A stretch of DNA of 10,344 nucleotides from JBOGZI01 sp050697275 (lineage in GTDB: Bacteria; Actinomycetota; Thermoleophilia; Solirubrobacterales; 70-9), in contig JBOGZI010000297.1 of NCBI GenBank assembly GCA_050697275.1, forward strand, positions 1 through 10,344, written 5' to 3'. The notes under the pieces are model-generated. The model was not told where the DNA came from. It made no database searches and saw nothing but the letters and a program-made list of their open reading frames with translations. The first letter of the stretch is position 1. Every line of letters begins with the position of its first letter. The position numbers and the translations under genes are program-made. Positions 1 to 7,459 of this stretch are shown piece after piece.

Positions 1-815
<815 letters not shown>

Positions 816-1341
816 GGATTCGACTCATAGCCGCGCTGCTGCCGGCCCTGCTCGCGGGGGCGGCGCTCGCCGGCTGCGGCAACGAGGATGGTGAGGGGGA
901 GGGCGTGGTCGTCCCCCCCGAGGGCCTGGTCCCGAGCAAGCTCGACTACATCTCACAGGCCGACGGGCTGTGTGCGTTCTATGAGAGCCGTGTCGAGCAG
1001 CTCGGTCGCCAGCGGTTCGGCCTCACCGCCAAGGACTTCAAGGTGCTGCCCTCCGGCCGCATCGTCTTCCGGCCGGGTCGGCGCCCGAGCGATGCCGAGA
1101 TCGAGCAATTCGTCGCCGGCACCGCGGTTCCCAACCTGCGCGAGCAGCTCGAGGAGCTGCGGGCCCTGACGCCGCCCAGGGGCGACGAGCAGCGGGTGGC
1201 GGCGATCTTCGACGCGGCGGAGCGCGCCGTCGACGGCCTCGAGGCGGATCCGCAGGCGTTCGCGGACGATGCCGCCGTGCGGCGCCTCTTCGCGCCGGCG
1301 AGGGCGGCGGGCCGCCGCTACGGGATGAGGGAGTGCGGGTT

Positions 1342-2016
1342 GTGAGCGCGCGGGCGACCCGCCCGGCCGGCGCCCACGCCCGCGGCAGCGCCGAGCGCTG
1401 GAGCGAGGAGGACCGGGCGCTGATGGCATCCGACAAGGTCCTGCGGGGGCTGATGGAGGAGGGGGGTCCGATCGACCCGGCCACGGACCGCCGCGGCAGC
1501 CGCCCGGACCCCTACGAGGCGCTCGCCCGCGCGATCGTCGGCCAGCAGCTCTCGACCAAGGCTGCGGCTTCCATCTGGAACAAGCTGCTGGACCAGTTCG
1601 CCGGCGAGCCGCCGACGCCCGAGCAGCTGCTGAAGCACCGGGCGGCTCGGCTCCGCAAGGCCGGCCTCTCCCGCGCCAAGGTCGAGTTCCTCAAGGACCT
1701 CGCAAAGCGGGTGAAGGACCGACGGCTCGACCTGAAGCGCCTTCGTGACCTCCCCGACGAGGACGTGGTCGCTGAGCTGATCGAGGTGAAGGGGATCGGC
1801 CGCTGGACCGCGGAGATGTTCCTGATCTTCCATCTGGCGCGGCCGGACGTCGTCTCGGTCGGAGACCTGGGCATCCGGCGCGCCGTGCAGATCGCCTACG
1901 GGCTGGAGGAGCTGCCGGGGCCGACCGAGCTCGAGCGGATCGCCGAGGAGTGGCGCCCCCATCGCACGCTCGCCTGCCTCTACCTGTGGCGCTCGCTCGC
2001 CAACGCGCCAGCATGA
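1342..2016 (+). CDS. DNA-3-methyladenine glycosylase, AlkA type (HhH-GPD family)
   Basis: Base-excision repair enzyme expected to cut the N-glycosidic bond of alkylated purines in DNA, leaving an abasic site. The 224-aa product carries GQQLSTKAA (QQ at 68-69), usual in AlkA-like proteins, then the helix-hairpin-helix VKGIGRWTA (about 149-157), and the downstream catalytic Asp in SVGDLGIRRA (Asp175). It is shorter than E. coli AlkA and lacks that protein's N-terminal domain, so it is a core HhH-GPD enzyme. Start: GTG 1342 was chosen because it overlaps the previous stop as GTGA and has GAGGGA at 1327-1332, nine bases upstream; GTG 1333 in the same frame has its Shine-Dalgarno too close. The overlap predicts translational coupling to the lipoprotein gene. 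MutY/Nth-type function is unlikely because no C-terminal iron-sulfur cysteines are present. Confidence 0.9.
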   Translation: MSARATRPAGAHARGSAERWSEEDRALMASDKVLRGLMEEGGPIDPATDRRGSRPDPYEALARAIVGQQLSTKAAASIWNKLLDQFAGEPPTPEQLLKHRAARLRKAGLSRAKVEFLKDLAKRVKDRRLDLKRLRDLPDEDVVAELIEVKGIGRWTAEMFLIFHLARPDVVSVGDLGIRRAVQIAYGLEELPGPTELERIAEEWRPHRTLACLYLWRSLANAPA

Positions 2017-2054
2017 GGTTTACCGGATCCAACCCTCGGGGCAGGGGTCACAGG

Positions 2055-2072
2055 AAGCGAATCGCAAGCGAA
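2055..2072 (+). repeat. Direct repeat AAGCGAA x2, 11-bp period
   Basis: AAGCGAA occurs at 2055-2061 and 2066-2072, so copies are 11 bp apart, about one helical turn. The pair lies just upstream of the Shine-Dalgarno of the 2087 lipoprotein gene, in an otherwise plain 70-bp gap. It could be a regulator site or chance; no protein is assigned. Confidence 0.35.
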
Positions 2073-2086
2073 CGAAAGGGACGCCT

Positions 2087-2542
2087 ATGAGAAGGGCAGG
2101 TTTGCTGCTCGCCGCCATGCTCACAACCGGTCTGATTGCGGCTGGCTGCGGCGACGATGACGGTGGTGATGGCGGCAACGGCGACGAGGCCCTGACGAAG
2201 GAGGAGTTCGTGGCTCAGGGCAACCAGATCTGCCGCGAGGGGAACCAGGAACTGGACGCGATCGCGAATCAGAGCTTCCAGCGAGAGCCGACACCCGAGC
2301 AGGAGGAGAGGTTCGTCAACGACGAGGTGATCCCGAACATCCAGGGGCAGATCGACGAGATCCGCGCGCTCGAATCCCCGGAAGGGGACGAGGAGACGAT
2401 CAACGGGATTCTCGACGACGCCGAGGCGGCGCTGGACGAGATCAGGGCGGACCCGTCGCTGATCGAAGCCGATCCGGGCCCCTTCGCCGAGGTGAACCAG
2501 CAGCTCAGGGAGTATGGCCTGAGCACCTGCGGCTCGGGTTAG
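2087..2542 (+). CDS. Predicted lipoprotein, acidic, paralogue of 767-1345
   Basis: Predicted lipid-anchored extracytoplasmic protein of 151 aa, function unknown. The start ATG 2087 has a good Shine-Dalgarno (GAAAGGG, 2074-2080, six bases away). A short n-region (MRR) and hydrophobic core lead to IAAGC with the modified Cys at residue 21, followed by an Asp/Gly-rich linker that tethers the folded part. The mature domain is mostly charged helix with two cysteines, 49 (QICREGN) and 148 (STCG), placed like those of the upstream paralogue. The blocks FVNDEVIPNIQGQIDEIRAL and SPEGDEETINGILDDAEAAL match FVAGTAVPNLREQLEELRAL and PPRGDEQRVAAIFDAAERAV in that gene. Its own leader and the terminator behind it suggest a single-gene transcript, unlike its paralogue, which is buried in an operon. 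Confidence 0.88.
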   Translation: MRRAGLLLAAMLTTGLIAAGCGDDDGGDGGNGDEALTKEEFVAQGNQICREGNQELDAIANQSFQREPTPEQEERFVNDEVIPNIQGQIDEIRALESPEGDEETINGILDDAEAALDEIRADPSLIEADPGPFAEVNQQLREYGLSTCGSG

Positions 2543-2566
2543 CGGGCGACCCGAGGTCGAACCGCG

Positions 2567-2595
2567 CGGAGGGGCGCCGGCCGGGCGCCCCTCCG
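2567..2595 (+). terminator. GC-rich hairpin terminator after the lipoprotein gene
   Basis: A perfect 12-bp stem (2567-2578 with 2584-2595: CGGAGGGGCGCC against GGCGCCCCTCCG) closes a five-base loop, GGCCG. It starts 24 bases after the stop codon and ends 18 bases before the next start. There is no U-tract (TCGCATTA follows), which is common for actinobacterial hairpin terminators. It separates the lipoprotein transcript from the F420 oxidoreductase. Confidence 0.7.
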
Positions 2596-2613
2596 TCGCA
2601 TTAGGCTCAGCTG

Positions 2614-3654
2614 GTGGCTGCCCTCGATCGCATCTCGATCGCCGCGATCGGCGACACCGCCGGGGAGCTCGCCGCCGAGGCGCAGGCGGCCGAGGCGGCC
2701 GGGATCGACTGCATCTGGGCGCCGGAGCTCTTCCGCAGCTCGGTCACCCAGGCGACCTGGCTGGCGGCCAAGACCGAGAGCGTCGGGATCGGCACGGGGA
2801 TCGCCTGGGCCTTCACCCGGAGTGCCTTCATCCTCGCCGTCTCGGCGCTCGACATCGACGAGATGTCCGGGGGGCGCTTCCGCCTCGGCCTCGGTGCCGG
2901 CGTCAAGCGCCTCAACGAGACCTGGCACGACGTCGAGTACGGCAAGCCCGCGCCGCACCTGCGGGAGACGATCGAGGCGACCCGTCTGATCATGGAGAAG
3001 GCCTCGAGCGGCGAGCCGATCAGCTACGAGGGCTCCGGCTACCAGGACATCGAGATCAAGGGCTGGGTCCGGCCCCACAAGCCGGCCCGCGACCGCGTCC
3101 CGATCTACGCCGCGGCGATGCGCGAGGGAATGTGCCGGATGGCGGGCGACGTGGCCGACGGGCTGATCGGCCACCCGATGTGCCCGCCGCGCTGGCTCGA
3201 CGAGGTGGTCATACCCAGCTTCGAGCGGGGGCTGTCCCGCTCGGACCGGCAACGCTCCGAGCTCGACTTCGTCCCCACCGTCTGCTGTGCGATCGACGAC
3301 GACGAGGCGCGCGCGATCGACGCCGCCCGGCGCACGATCGCCTTCTACTCGACCGTCCGCACCTATCGGCCGCTCTGGGAGCTGCACGGCTTCGCCGAGG
3401 CGGCGGAGGCGGCGGGCGACGCGTTCCGCAAGGGCGATCTCGCCGCAGTCCCCGAGCGCATCCCCGACGAGATGGTCGAGGCCTATACCGCCGCCGGCCC
3501 GCTCGACAAGGTGCGCGCCCGCGTCGCGGAGGTCGCGGAGCGGGGCGACGGCGTCTTCCTCACCCCCGCCACCTACTTCATCCCGCCCGAGCAGATCGGG
3601 GAGTACCAGCACCGCATCGTCGAGGCCTTCGCCCCGCGGGCGGCGACCGGCTGA
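2614..3654 (+). CDS. LLM-class F420-dependent oxidoreductase
   Basis: Cytoplasmic (beta/alpha)8-barrel enzyme of the bacterial luciferase-like superfamily, 346 aa, predicted to pass hydride to or from reduced cofactor F420; substrate unknown. Family marks: AEAAGIDCIWAPE near residues 26-38, GTGIAWAFTRSAFILAVSA near 60-78, and the glycine-rich GGRFRLGLGAG at 86-96, then RVPIYAAA (161-168) and ADGLIGHP (181-188). A C-terminal EYQHRIVEAFAP helix completes a full-length protein. F420 rather than FMN use is inferred from resemblance and a likely actinobacterial host. Start GTG 2614 has only a weak AGG (2603-2605) upstream. The next gene begins nine bases after the stop, so the two probably form one transcript. 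FMN-dependent monooxygenase of the same fold is the main alternative. Confidence 0.88.
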   Translation: MAALDRISIAAIGDTAGELAAEAQAAEAAGIDCIWAPELFRSSVTQATWLAAKTESVGIGTGIAWAFTRSAFILAVSALDIDEMSGGRFRLGLGAGVKRLNETWHDVEYGKPAPHLRETIEATRLIMEKASSGEPISYEGSGYQDIEIKGWVRPHKPARDRVPIYAAAMREGMCRMAGDVADGLIGHPMCPPRWLDEVVIPSFERGLSRSDRQRSELDFVPTVCCAIDDDEARAIDAARRTIAFYSTVRTYRPLWELHGFAEAAEAAGDAFRKGDLAAVPERIPDEMVEAYTAAGPLDKVRARVAEVAERGDGVFLTPATYFIPPEQIGEYQHRIVEAFAPRAATG

Positions 3655-3663
3655 GGGGCCGCG

Positions 3664-5001
3664 GTGAGGCGCCCGCGCCGCCTGCTGGTTCCGGGAGTGA
3701 TCACGGCCGGGGCGGCGGTGATCGCGGTCGGGGTTCTCCTCGACCGCGAGGACCGCGGCGGCAGCCCGCGGCCCGGCGCCGAGGAGGCCCTGGGTCTGTC
3801 TGACTACCCCGACCTGGGCCGCTGCGTGGACCCCGGCGCCGGAGCCGGGAAGGACGACGAGGGGCTCGAGGTCGACGAGATCGCGGCGAAGGTGGAGCGC
3901 CTGCGCGGGCTGCGGTTCAGCGAACCCCCCGAGGTGGAGCTGCTCGAGGCCGATGAGCTCGAGTCGCGCCTTCGAGAGGACTTCGACCAGGAGATCGAGC
4001 GCTCCGAAGTGGAGATCGACCAGCGCACCCTGACCCTGCTTGGGGCGCTGCCCGAGGACCAGGACCTCTACGGCCTCTATCGCGACGCCTTCGCGGAGCA
4101 GGTGGCCGGCGTCTACGACCAGAGGACGGGCGAGCTGCTTGTCCTCGCCGGCGAGGAGGAGGGGGCGCTGGAGCGGATCACCCTCGCCCACGAGCTCGAG
4201 CACGCCCTCGCCGACCAGGCCCTGGGCCTGCCGATCGCCGATGACCCCGACCTCAGCCGAGCCGACTCGCTGCTCGCCCGCACCGCGCTGGTGGAGGGCG
4301 ATGCCACGCTGACCATGGAGCTCTACCTGGTGCGCCACGTGGGCCTCGGCGATCTCCTCGGCACGATCGATGCCGGCATCTTCGGAACGACGGAGCAGGA
4401 TCTCGCCGAGCTCCCGTACGTCCTGCAGCAGGAGCTGCTCTGGCCGTACGTCGCGGGGGCCGAGTTCGTCTGTCACCTCTACGCCAGAGGCGGGTGGCGC
4501 GCGATCGACCGCGCCTACGAGAGTCCCCCTGCTTCGAGCGACCAGATCATCTTTCCCGGGCGCTACGGCGAGTCCGTGGGCGACCCCCGCGATCCACCGC
4601 CGCTGCAAGGGCCCTGGACGCGCCTGGCGCGGACCGAGTTCGGTGCGGCCCATCTCCTCTGGCTGCTCGAGGCGCCGGGGGACGATCCCGGCCGTGGCCT
4701 GCCTCGCCCCCGTGCCCTGGTCGAGCCGTGGCGAGGCGGGGAGTTGACCCTCTGGAAGCGGGGGGCCGAGAGCGCGGCGGGCATCGCACTGCTCGAGCGG
4801 GGCCGCTCCGGGGCGCTCTGCGCGGCCGTCTCGGGGTGGTACTCCTCGGCCTTCCCCGACGCCGCCCGCCGCCCCCCCGAAGCGGGGGAGGGGTTGGTCG
4901 CCGAGGGCGAGGGGCAGTCGGCGGTGATCCGCTGCCCGCCGGGAGAGGTGAGGGTCGGGATCGCGCCGACGCTGTCCGTGGCCCGTCGCCTGGCGAGCTG
5001 A
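3664..5001 (+). CDS. Membrane-anchored HExxH zinc-peptidase-like protein
   Basis: A 445-aa protein, unnamed as far as I can tell. An N-terminal Arg-rich segment and one hydrophobic span (about 8-26) predict a signal anchor with the rest outside the cell. HELEH (176-180) is a canonical zinc-binding/catalytic motif, and Glu211 in ALVEGDATL is well placed as third zinc ligand, making it gluzincin-like. Upstream GVYDQRTGELLVLAG and downstream PYVAGAEFVCHLYARGG and PPASSDQIIFPGRY (roughly 260-303) fit a widespread set of HExxH proteins in Chloroflexi, actinobacteria and archaea (Hvo_1808-like, from memory) whose substrates I do not know. Start GTG 3664 follows GAGGGG (3653-3658), which overlaps the previous stop, so translation is probably coupled to the oxidoreductase. 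The stop lies one base from the convergent MBL gene's stop. Peptidase activity is inference from the motif. Confidence 0.82.
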   Translation: MRRPRRLLVPGVITAGAAVIAVGVLLDREDRGGSPRPGAEEALGLSDYPDLGRCVDPGAGAGKDDEGLEVDEIAAKVERLRGLRFSEPPEVELLEADELESRLREDFDQEIERSEVEIDQRTLTLLGALPEDQDLYGLYRDAFAEQVAGVYDQRTGELLVLAGEEEGALERITLAHELEHALADQALGLPIADDPDLSRADSLLARTALVEGDATLTMELYLVRHVGLGDLLGTIDAGIFGTTEQDLAELPYVLQQELLWPYVAGAEFVCHLYARGGWRAIDRAYESPPASSDQIIFPGRYGESVGDPRDPPPLQGPWTRLARTEFGAAHLLWLLEAPGDDPGRGLPRPRALVEPWRGGELTLWKRGAESAAGIALLERGRSGALCAAVSGWYSSAFPDAARRPPEAGEGLVAEGEGQSAVIRCPPGEVRVGIAPTLSVARRLAS

Positions 5002-5014
5002 CTCAGTCGCCGGG
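4989..5014. terminator. Hairpin across two convergent stop codons
   Basis: An eight-pair stem (4989-4996 with 5007-5014, one G-U pair on the plus-strand RNA) encloses a ten-base loop holding both stop codons (TGA at 4999-5001, TCA at 5003-5005). It is a candidate bidirectional terminator for transcripts that meet here. It has no U-tract and a fairly weak stem, and the minus-strand RNA has an A-C mismatch in place of the G-U pair, so confidence is low. Confidence 0.3.
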
Positions 5015-5695
5015 GAGGCCCTCGATGAACTCCACGAACTTGCGCGTGTCGCGCAGCGGCGCGCCGTGGCCGAAGAGGACCAGTGAGGGCTCGAGTGGGG
5101 CGAGCTTCTTGACCGAGCGGCGGTTCCGGAGCGGGTCGGGGGTGAGGTACGGCTTCGGCTCATGCAGGCCGGGTAGACCGGTGAGCTGGTCGATGTTGGT
5201 CAGCACGTCGCCCAGGACCAGCACCCGGTCCGACTCCCGCCAGAACGCGACGTGGCCCGCCGAATGCCCCGGCACCTCGAGCACCTTGAAGCCCGCCACA
5301 TCGTCACCCTCCTTCAGCGCGCGGTCCACCTTGTGGCCGGGGCCTACGAATATCCGGAAGTAGAACTGGGCGATCGGATTGCCGGGTTGGAGCTCGCCGA
5401 TCAGGTCGGGATTCTCCGCCGCGGGCACGTCGCCCTCCGGGCACCAGTACGGGATGCCGAGCGCCTCGCAGACCTCGTGGCTCGCCCCCTGATGGTCGGG
5501 GTGGGCGTGCGTGAGGGCGTGCGCCTTCACCTCGCGGCCCCTGAGCTCGCGCAGGATGCGCCCTCCCGAGTGGCGGGTGCCGGCGTCGATCAGGACGTCC
5601 TCGACCAGGTAGGCGTTGATCGTGTACTTGGCGACCGTGCCGAACACGGGCCGATGGCCGCGCACGTGCCAGACGCCGGGAGCGAGCTCCTTCAC
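5003..5695 (-). CDS. MBL-fold metallo-hydrolase
   Basis: Metallo-beta-lactamase-fold hydrolase of 230 aa, glyoxalase-II-like in size; substrate unknown, probably cytoplasmic because no signal peptide is seen. The full set of dinuclear metal ligands is present: THAHPDH (His63, His65, Asp67, His68), His144 in PGHSAGH, Asp163 in LGDVL, and His210 in FGHG. GTG 5695 was chosen as start: GAGG overlapping the stop of the upstream 82-aa gene (minus strand, about ten bases before the start) can serve as Shine-Dalgarno. It is the last gene of a three-gene minus-strand operon, 15 bases after the 82-aa gene, and ends one base from the stop of the convergent HExxH gene. Thioesterase or lactonase activity would be equally compatible with the sequence. 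Confidence 0.9.
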   Translation of the reverse strand: MKELAPGVWHVRGHRPVFGTVAKYTINAYLVEDVLIDAGTRHSGGRILRELRGREVKAHALTHAHPDHQGASHEVCEALGIPYWCPEGDVPAAENPDLIGELQPGNPIAQFYFRIFVGPGHKVDRALKEGDDVAGFKVLEVPGHSAGHVAFWRESDRVLVLGDVLTNIDQLTGLPGLHEPKPYLTPDPLRNRRSVKKLAPLEPSLVLFGHGAPLRDTRKFVEFIEGLPGD

Positions 5696-5710
5696 CGGCG
5701 CGACGCTACC

Positions 5711-5959
5711 TCAGTGGGCGACGCCCGTGCCGCCGCGGGGATCGCCGCTGTGCCGGGCGAGCTCCTCGAGCCGCGCGATCTGCCGCTCGCCCTCGACGCG
5801 AACCGGATCCCCGTCCGGGAGCCCCTCGATCAGCCGCTCGATCCGGTTCCTGATCTGTAGCGCGAAGTGGGGGGTGGAGGGGCCCGCCAGGGCGCGGATG
5901 TCCTCGACGGTCACCTTCCGCCCGGGCTGGAGGCGGTCCGCTCGCTCGACCTCGCTCAC
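5711..5959 (-). CDS. Small charged protein, 82 aa, unknown
   Basis: I do not recognise this gene. The product has no signal peptide, no membrane span and no cysteine. It begins with a VTVEDIRALAGPSTPHFA segment, then two helix-like stretches rich in Arg, Glu and Leu (IRNRIERLIEGL and GERQIARLEELARHS), and ends GGTGVAH. The start GTG 5959 overlaps the stop of the upstream cell-wall-binding-like gene as GTGA, the usual sign of translational coupling, and the MBL hydrolase follows after 15 bases. Codon bias matches its neighbours, and the placement between two coupled genes supports a real gene. A small cytoplasmic partner or regulator of either neighbour is possible but nothing proves it. Confidence 0.72.
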   Translation of the reverse strand: MSEVERADRLQPGRKVTVEDIRALAGPSTPHFALQIRNRIERLIEGLPDGDPVRVEGERQIARLEELARHSGDPRGGTGVAH

Positions 5960-7341
5960 GGGCTGCCCGCGCCCTGTCCCGCGCTGCCCTGGTCCGCGCC
6001 CTGCCCGGCGCCGCCCTGGTCCGTGTCCTGCTGCTGCTGGGGCTCGGCCTCGGGCTGCGCGGGGCCCGCGCCGGCCTGGCCGGACCCGGCCCCGACCTGT
6101 ACTAGCTCAGCGAGCTCGTCGAGCTCGGCCTGCACGCTCGCTCCGATCGCGGAGGCGTCTCCGATCAGCCAGATGTGGTTGTACACGGCGCGGGTGGGGT
6201 CGTCTTCATAACCGGGCTTCAGATCCAGCAGGAAGCCTCTCAGGTCGGGAGGTAGGGCGTCCGGCGTGTCGGTGACCAGCAGGGGGCCCCACTTCCCGCT
6301 GGCCGACAGGGTGGCCGCGGCGGCCGCGTCCAGCGGCCGGGAGCCGCTGGCCAGCACCATGCCGTGACCGGGATCGTTGATGTCCCAGCCGAACGAGGAG
6401 TCCGAGAAGCGGGCGAAGGCGATCGAGTTGGCGACCGGACCCTCGGCGCCGATCCGCTGCGTTCCCGCGGCCACGCGCTCGATCTCCTGTCTTGCCTGCT
6501 CGGAGATCACGGACTCCGGGCCGAGCAGGTAGACGGGCACGCCCGAATGGCGTCGCAGCGCCTCCAGCGTCGCGGCCGGCACCTCGTTGCGCCCGCTGAA
6601 CAGCACCGGGTCGCCCGAGCGCGCCGCCCAGGAGGCCGCGGGCATCGCGTAGGCCGGACGGTCCAGGCTCGCGACCACGATGTGGGCGGGCTCGGTCTTC
6701 AGCAGGCGCTGGCGGAGCTCGTCGATCGCCCCGGCCAGCTCGGCGGGTGCGGACCCCTTCAGCTGCTCGGTCTTCAGCCCCGATGGTGCGCCGGCCTCGC
6801 CCACCAGGTAGACCGCAACGTCGGCGGGGCTCGTCCCGCCGCGCGGCTCGAGCTGAGCGAGCGCCAGCGCGGTGGACTCGGGGACCTCGCCCTTCTGGCC
6901 GACCAGCAGCGGGGCGCGCAGGGGAGGCCCGGCGAGGACGGAGGCGGCGATCCCCGCCTGCCAGTCGCCCTCCCCGACCATCACGGCGGCCTCGATCGGA
7001 TCGGCGCCGGGGGCGGGCGGATGGGTGGCGAGCGCGGTGGCGGCGGCGTCCGCGATCGGGTCGGGGCCGCTGACGCGGGTGGTGTTGCGGGTCGCGACCA
7101 GCGGGAACCCCAGGGTGCCCACCGGAGCCTCCTGGGGATCGTCGGACTGCACCGAGACCGTGACCACCCGGGTCTCCCTATCGGTCGGCTGGTCGTCTCC
7201 CGGCAGCAGGATGACCAGGGCGAGGGCGAGGAGCGCGGCGCCGGCGATCCCGCCGGCGATCAGGAGGCGGCGGTCGGACCGGCCGAGCAGGTCGTAGCGG
7301 ACCCAGTCGTAGGCGTTCTCGAGGGGCTTGGGGAGGCGCAC
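5956..7341 (-). CDS. Membrane-anchored protein with cell-wall-binding-2-like repeats
   Basis: A 461-aa protein with a short cytoplasmic N-terminus, one hydrophobic span at about 26-46, and a large outside part. That part repeats an alpha/beta pattern like the CWB2 (PF04122) modules known from clostridial S-layer proteins: VAVYLVGEAG, HIVVASLDRPAYAMPAASWAARSG with VYLLGPESVISEQARQEIERV, and MVLASGSRPLDAAAAATLSA with HIWLIGDASAIGASVQAEL. Three such units are visible, as is usual. By analogy it may bind anionic wall polymers non-covalently; being membrane-tethered it could bridge membrane and wall. The last about 45 residues are a low-complexity Gly/Ala/Gln tail with a tandem repeat. First gene of the minus operon; start GTG 7341 has no clear Shine-Dalgarno but a TAnnnT box nearby, so a short leader is possible. 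Confidence 0.8.
   Translation of the reverse strand: MRLPKPLENAYDWVRYDLLGRSDRRLLIAGGIAGAALLALALVILLPGDDQPTDRETRVVTVSVQSDDPQEAPVGTLGFPLVATRNTTRVSGPDPIADAAATALATHPPAPGADPIEAAVMVGEGDWQAGIAASVLAGPPLRAPLLVGQKGEVPESTALALAQLEPRGGTSPADVAVYLVGEAGAPSGLKTEQLKGSAPAELAGAIDELRQRLLKTEPAHIVVASLDRPAYAMPAASWAARSGDPVLFSGRNEVPAATLEALRRHSGVPVYLLGPESVISEQARQEIERVAAGTQRIGAEGPVANSIAFARFSDSSFGWDINDPGHGMVLASGSRPLDAAAAATLSASGKWGPLLVTDTPDALPPDLRGFLLDLKPGYEDDPTRAVYNHIWLIGDASAIGASVQAELDELAELVQVGAGSGQAGAGPAQPEAEPQQQQDTDQGGAGQGADQGSAGQGAGSP
5968..6021 (-). repeat. 27-bp tandem repeat, two copies, coding a 9-residue unit
   Basis: Two imperfect 27-bp copies (5968-5994 and 5995-6021) encode DQGGAGQGA then DQGSAGQGA near the C-terminus of the cell-wall-binding-like protein. 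GCCCTGGTCCG is identical at 5986-5996 and 6013-6023. A run of four CAG (Gln) codons lies just before it at 6028-6039. The array is likely prone to length change by slippage. Confidence 0.75.
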
Positions 7342-7350
7342 GGTCGAGGA

Positions 7351-7356
7351 AAGCTA
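7351..7356 (-). promoter_or_regulatory. Possible -10 box (TAGCTT) for the minus-strand operon
   Basis: On the minus strand TAGCTT fits the actinobacterial TAnnnT -10 pattern and sits ten bases before the GTG at 7341. With no recognisable -35, and with a start site then close to the GTG, the transcript would have little or no leader, which would explain the missing Shine-Dalgarno. Weak evidence. Confidence 0.25.
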
Positions 7357-7409
7357 TCCGTCCCCGGGCGGCAGGTGGCGGGTACCACATCCGGCGTCCG
7401 CGGGTCCGG

Positions 7410-7415
7410 TAAACT
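7410..7415 (+). promoter_or_regulatory. Possible -10 box (TAAACT) for the acyl-CoA dehydrogenase
   Basis: TAAACT fits TAnnnT and is the best -10 candidate in the gap. Transcription would then start around 7421-7423, inside the palindrome at 7413-7438, the classic position for repression. No good -35 is visible upstream. Confidence 0.35.
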
Positions 7416-7438
7416 GGTTGACTGACCAGTCAATCAGT
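7413..7438. promoter_or_regulatory. Staggered palindromic operator, TetR/QacR type
   Basis: A 26-bp palindrome centred between 7425 and 7426: the left half ACTGGTTGACTGA matches the reverse complement of the right half at 11 of 13 positions. The core TTGACTG-AC-CAGTCAA (7418-7433) is a perfect 7-bp inverted repeat. Half-sites recur at 8-bp offsets (ACTGg 7413, ACTGa 7421, cCAGT 7426, tCAGT 7434), so two staggered dimers could bind, as QacR does on its 28-bp operator. It lies between divergent genes, overlapping the likely dehydrogenase promoter and just before its Shine-Dalgarno. TetR-family repressors of fatty-acid and branched-chain catabolism often sit there. No regulator gene is in the window. 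Confidence 0.72.
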
Positions 7439-7443
7439 CGCCC

Positions 7444-7449
7444 AGGAGG
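7444..7449 (+). promoter_or_regulatory. Shine-Dalgarno AGGAGG fixing the dehydrogenase start
   Basis: A full AGGAGG lies ten bases before ATG 7460, whereas the open frame extends upstream to GTG 7328 through the operator. The site makes ATG 7460 the start and excludes the 44-residue extension. Confidence 0.8.
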
Positions 7450-7459
7450 CCGGCTCGGA

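Noticed and set aside
2539..5163. An 874-codon open frame on the minus strand
   Set aside because: It runs antisense to the F420 oxidoreductase and HExxH genes, both with clear family motifs. Its own translation is low-complexity Arg/Gly/Ala/Leu text, the usual artefact of GC-rich coding DNA.
7418..7423. TTGACT as a -35 box
   Set aside because: It matches a -35 well, but nothing like a -10 lies 16-18 bases downstream (the sequence there is the Shine-Dalgarno region). It is better explained as half of the operator.
7328..7459. N-terminal extension of the acyl-CoA dehydrogenase from GTG 7328
   Set aside because: The extension would run through the palindromic operator and the AGGAGG, and has no homology to the family N-terminus, which begins at ATG 7460.
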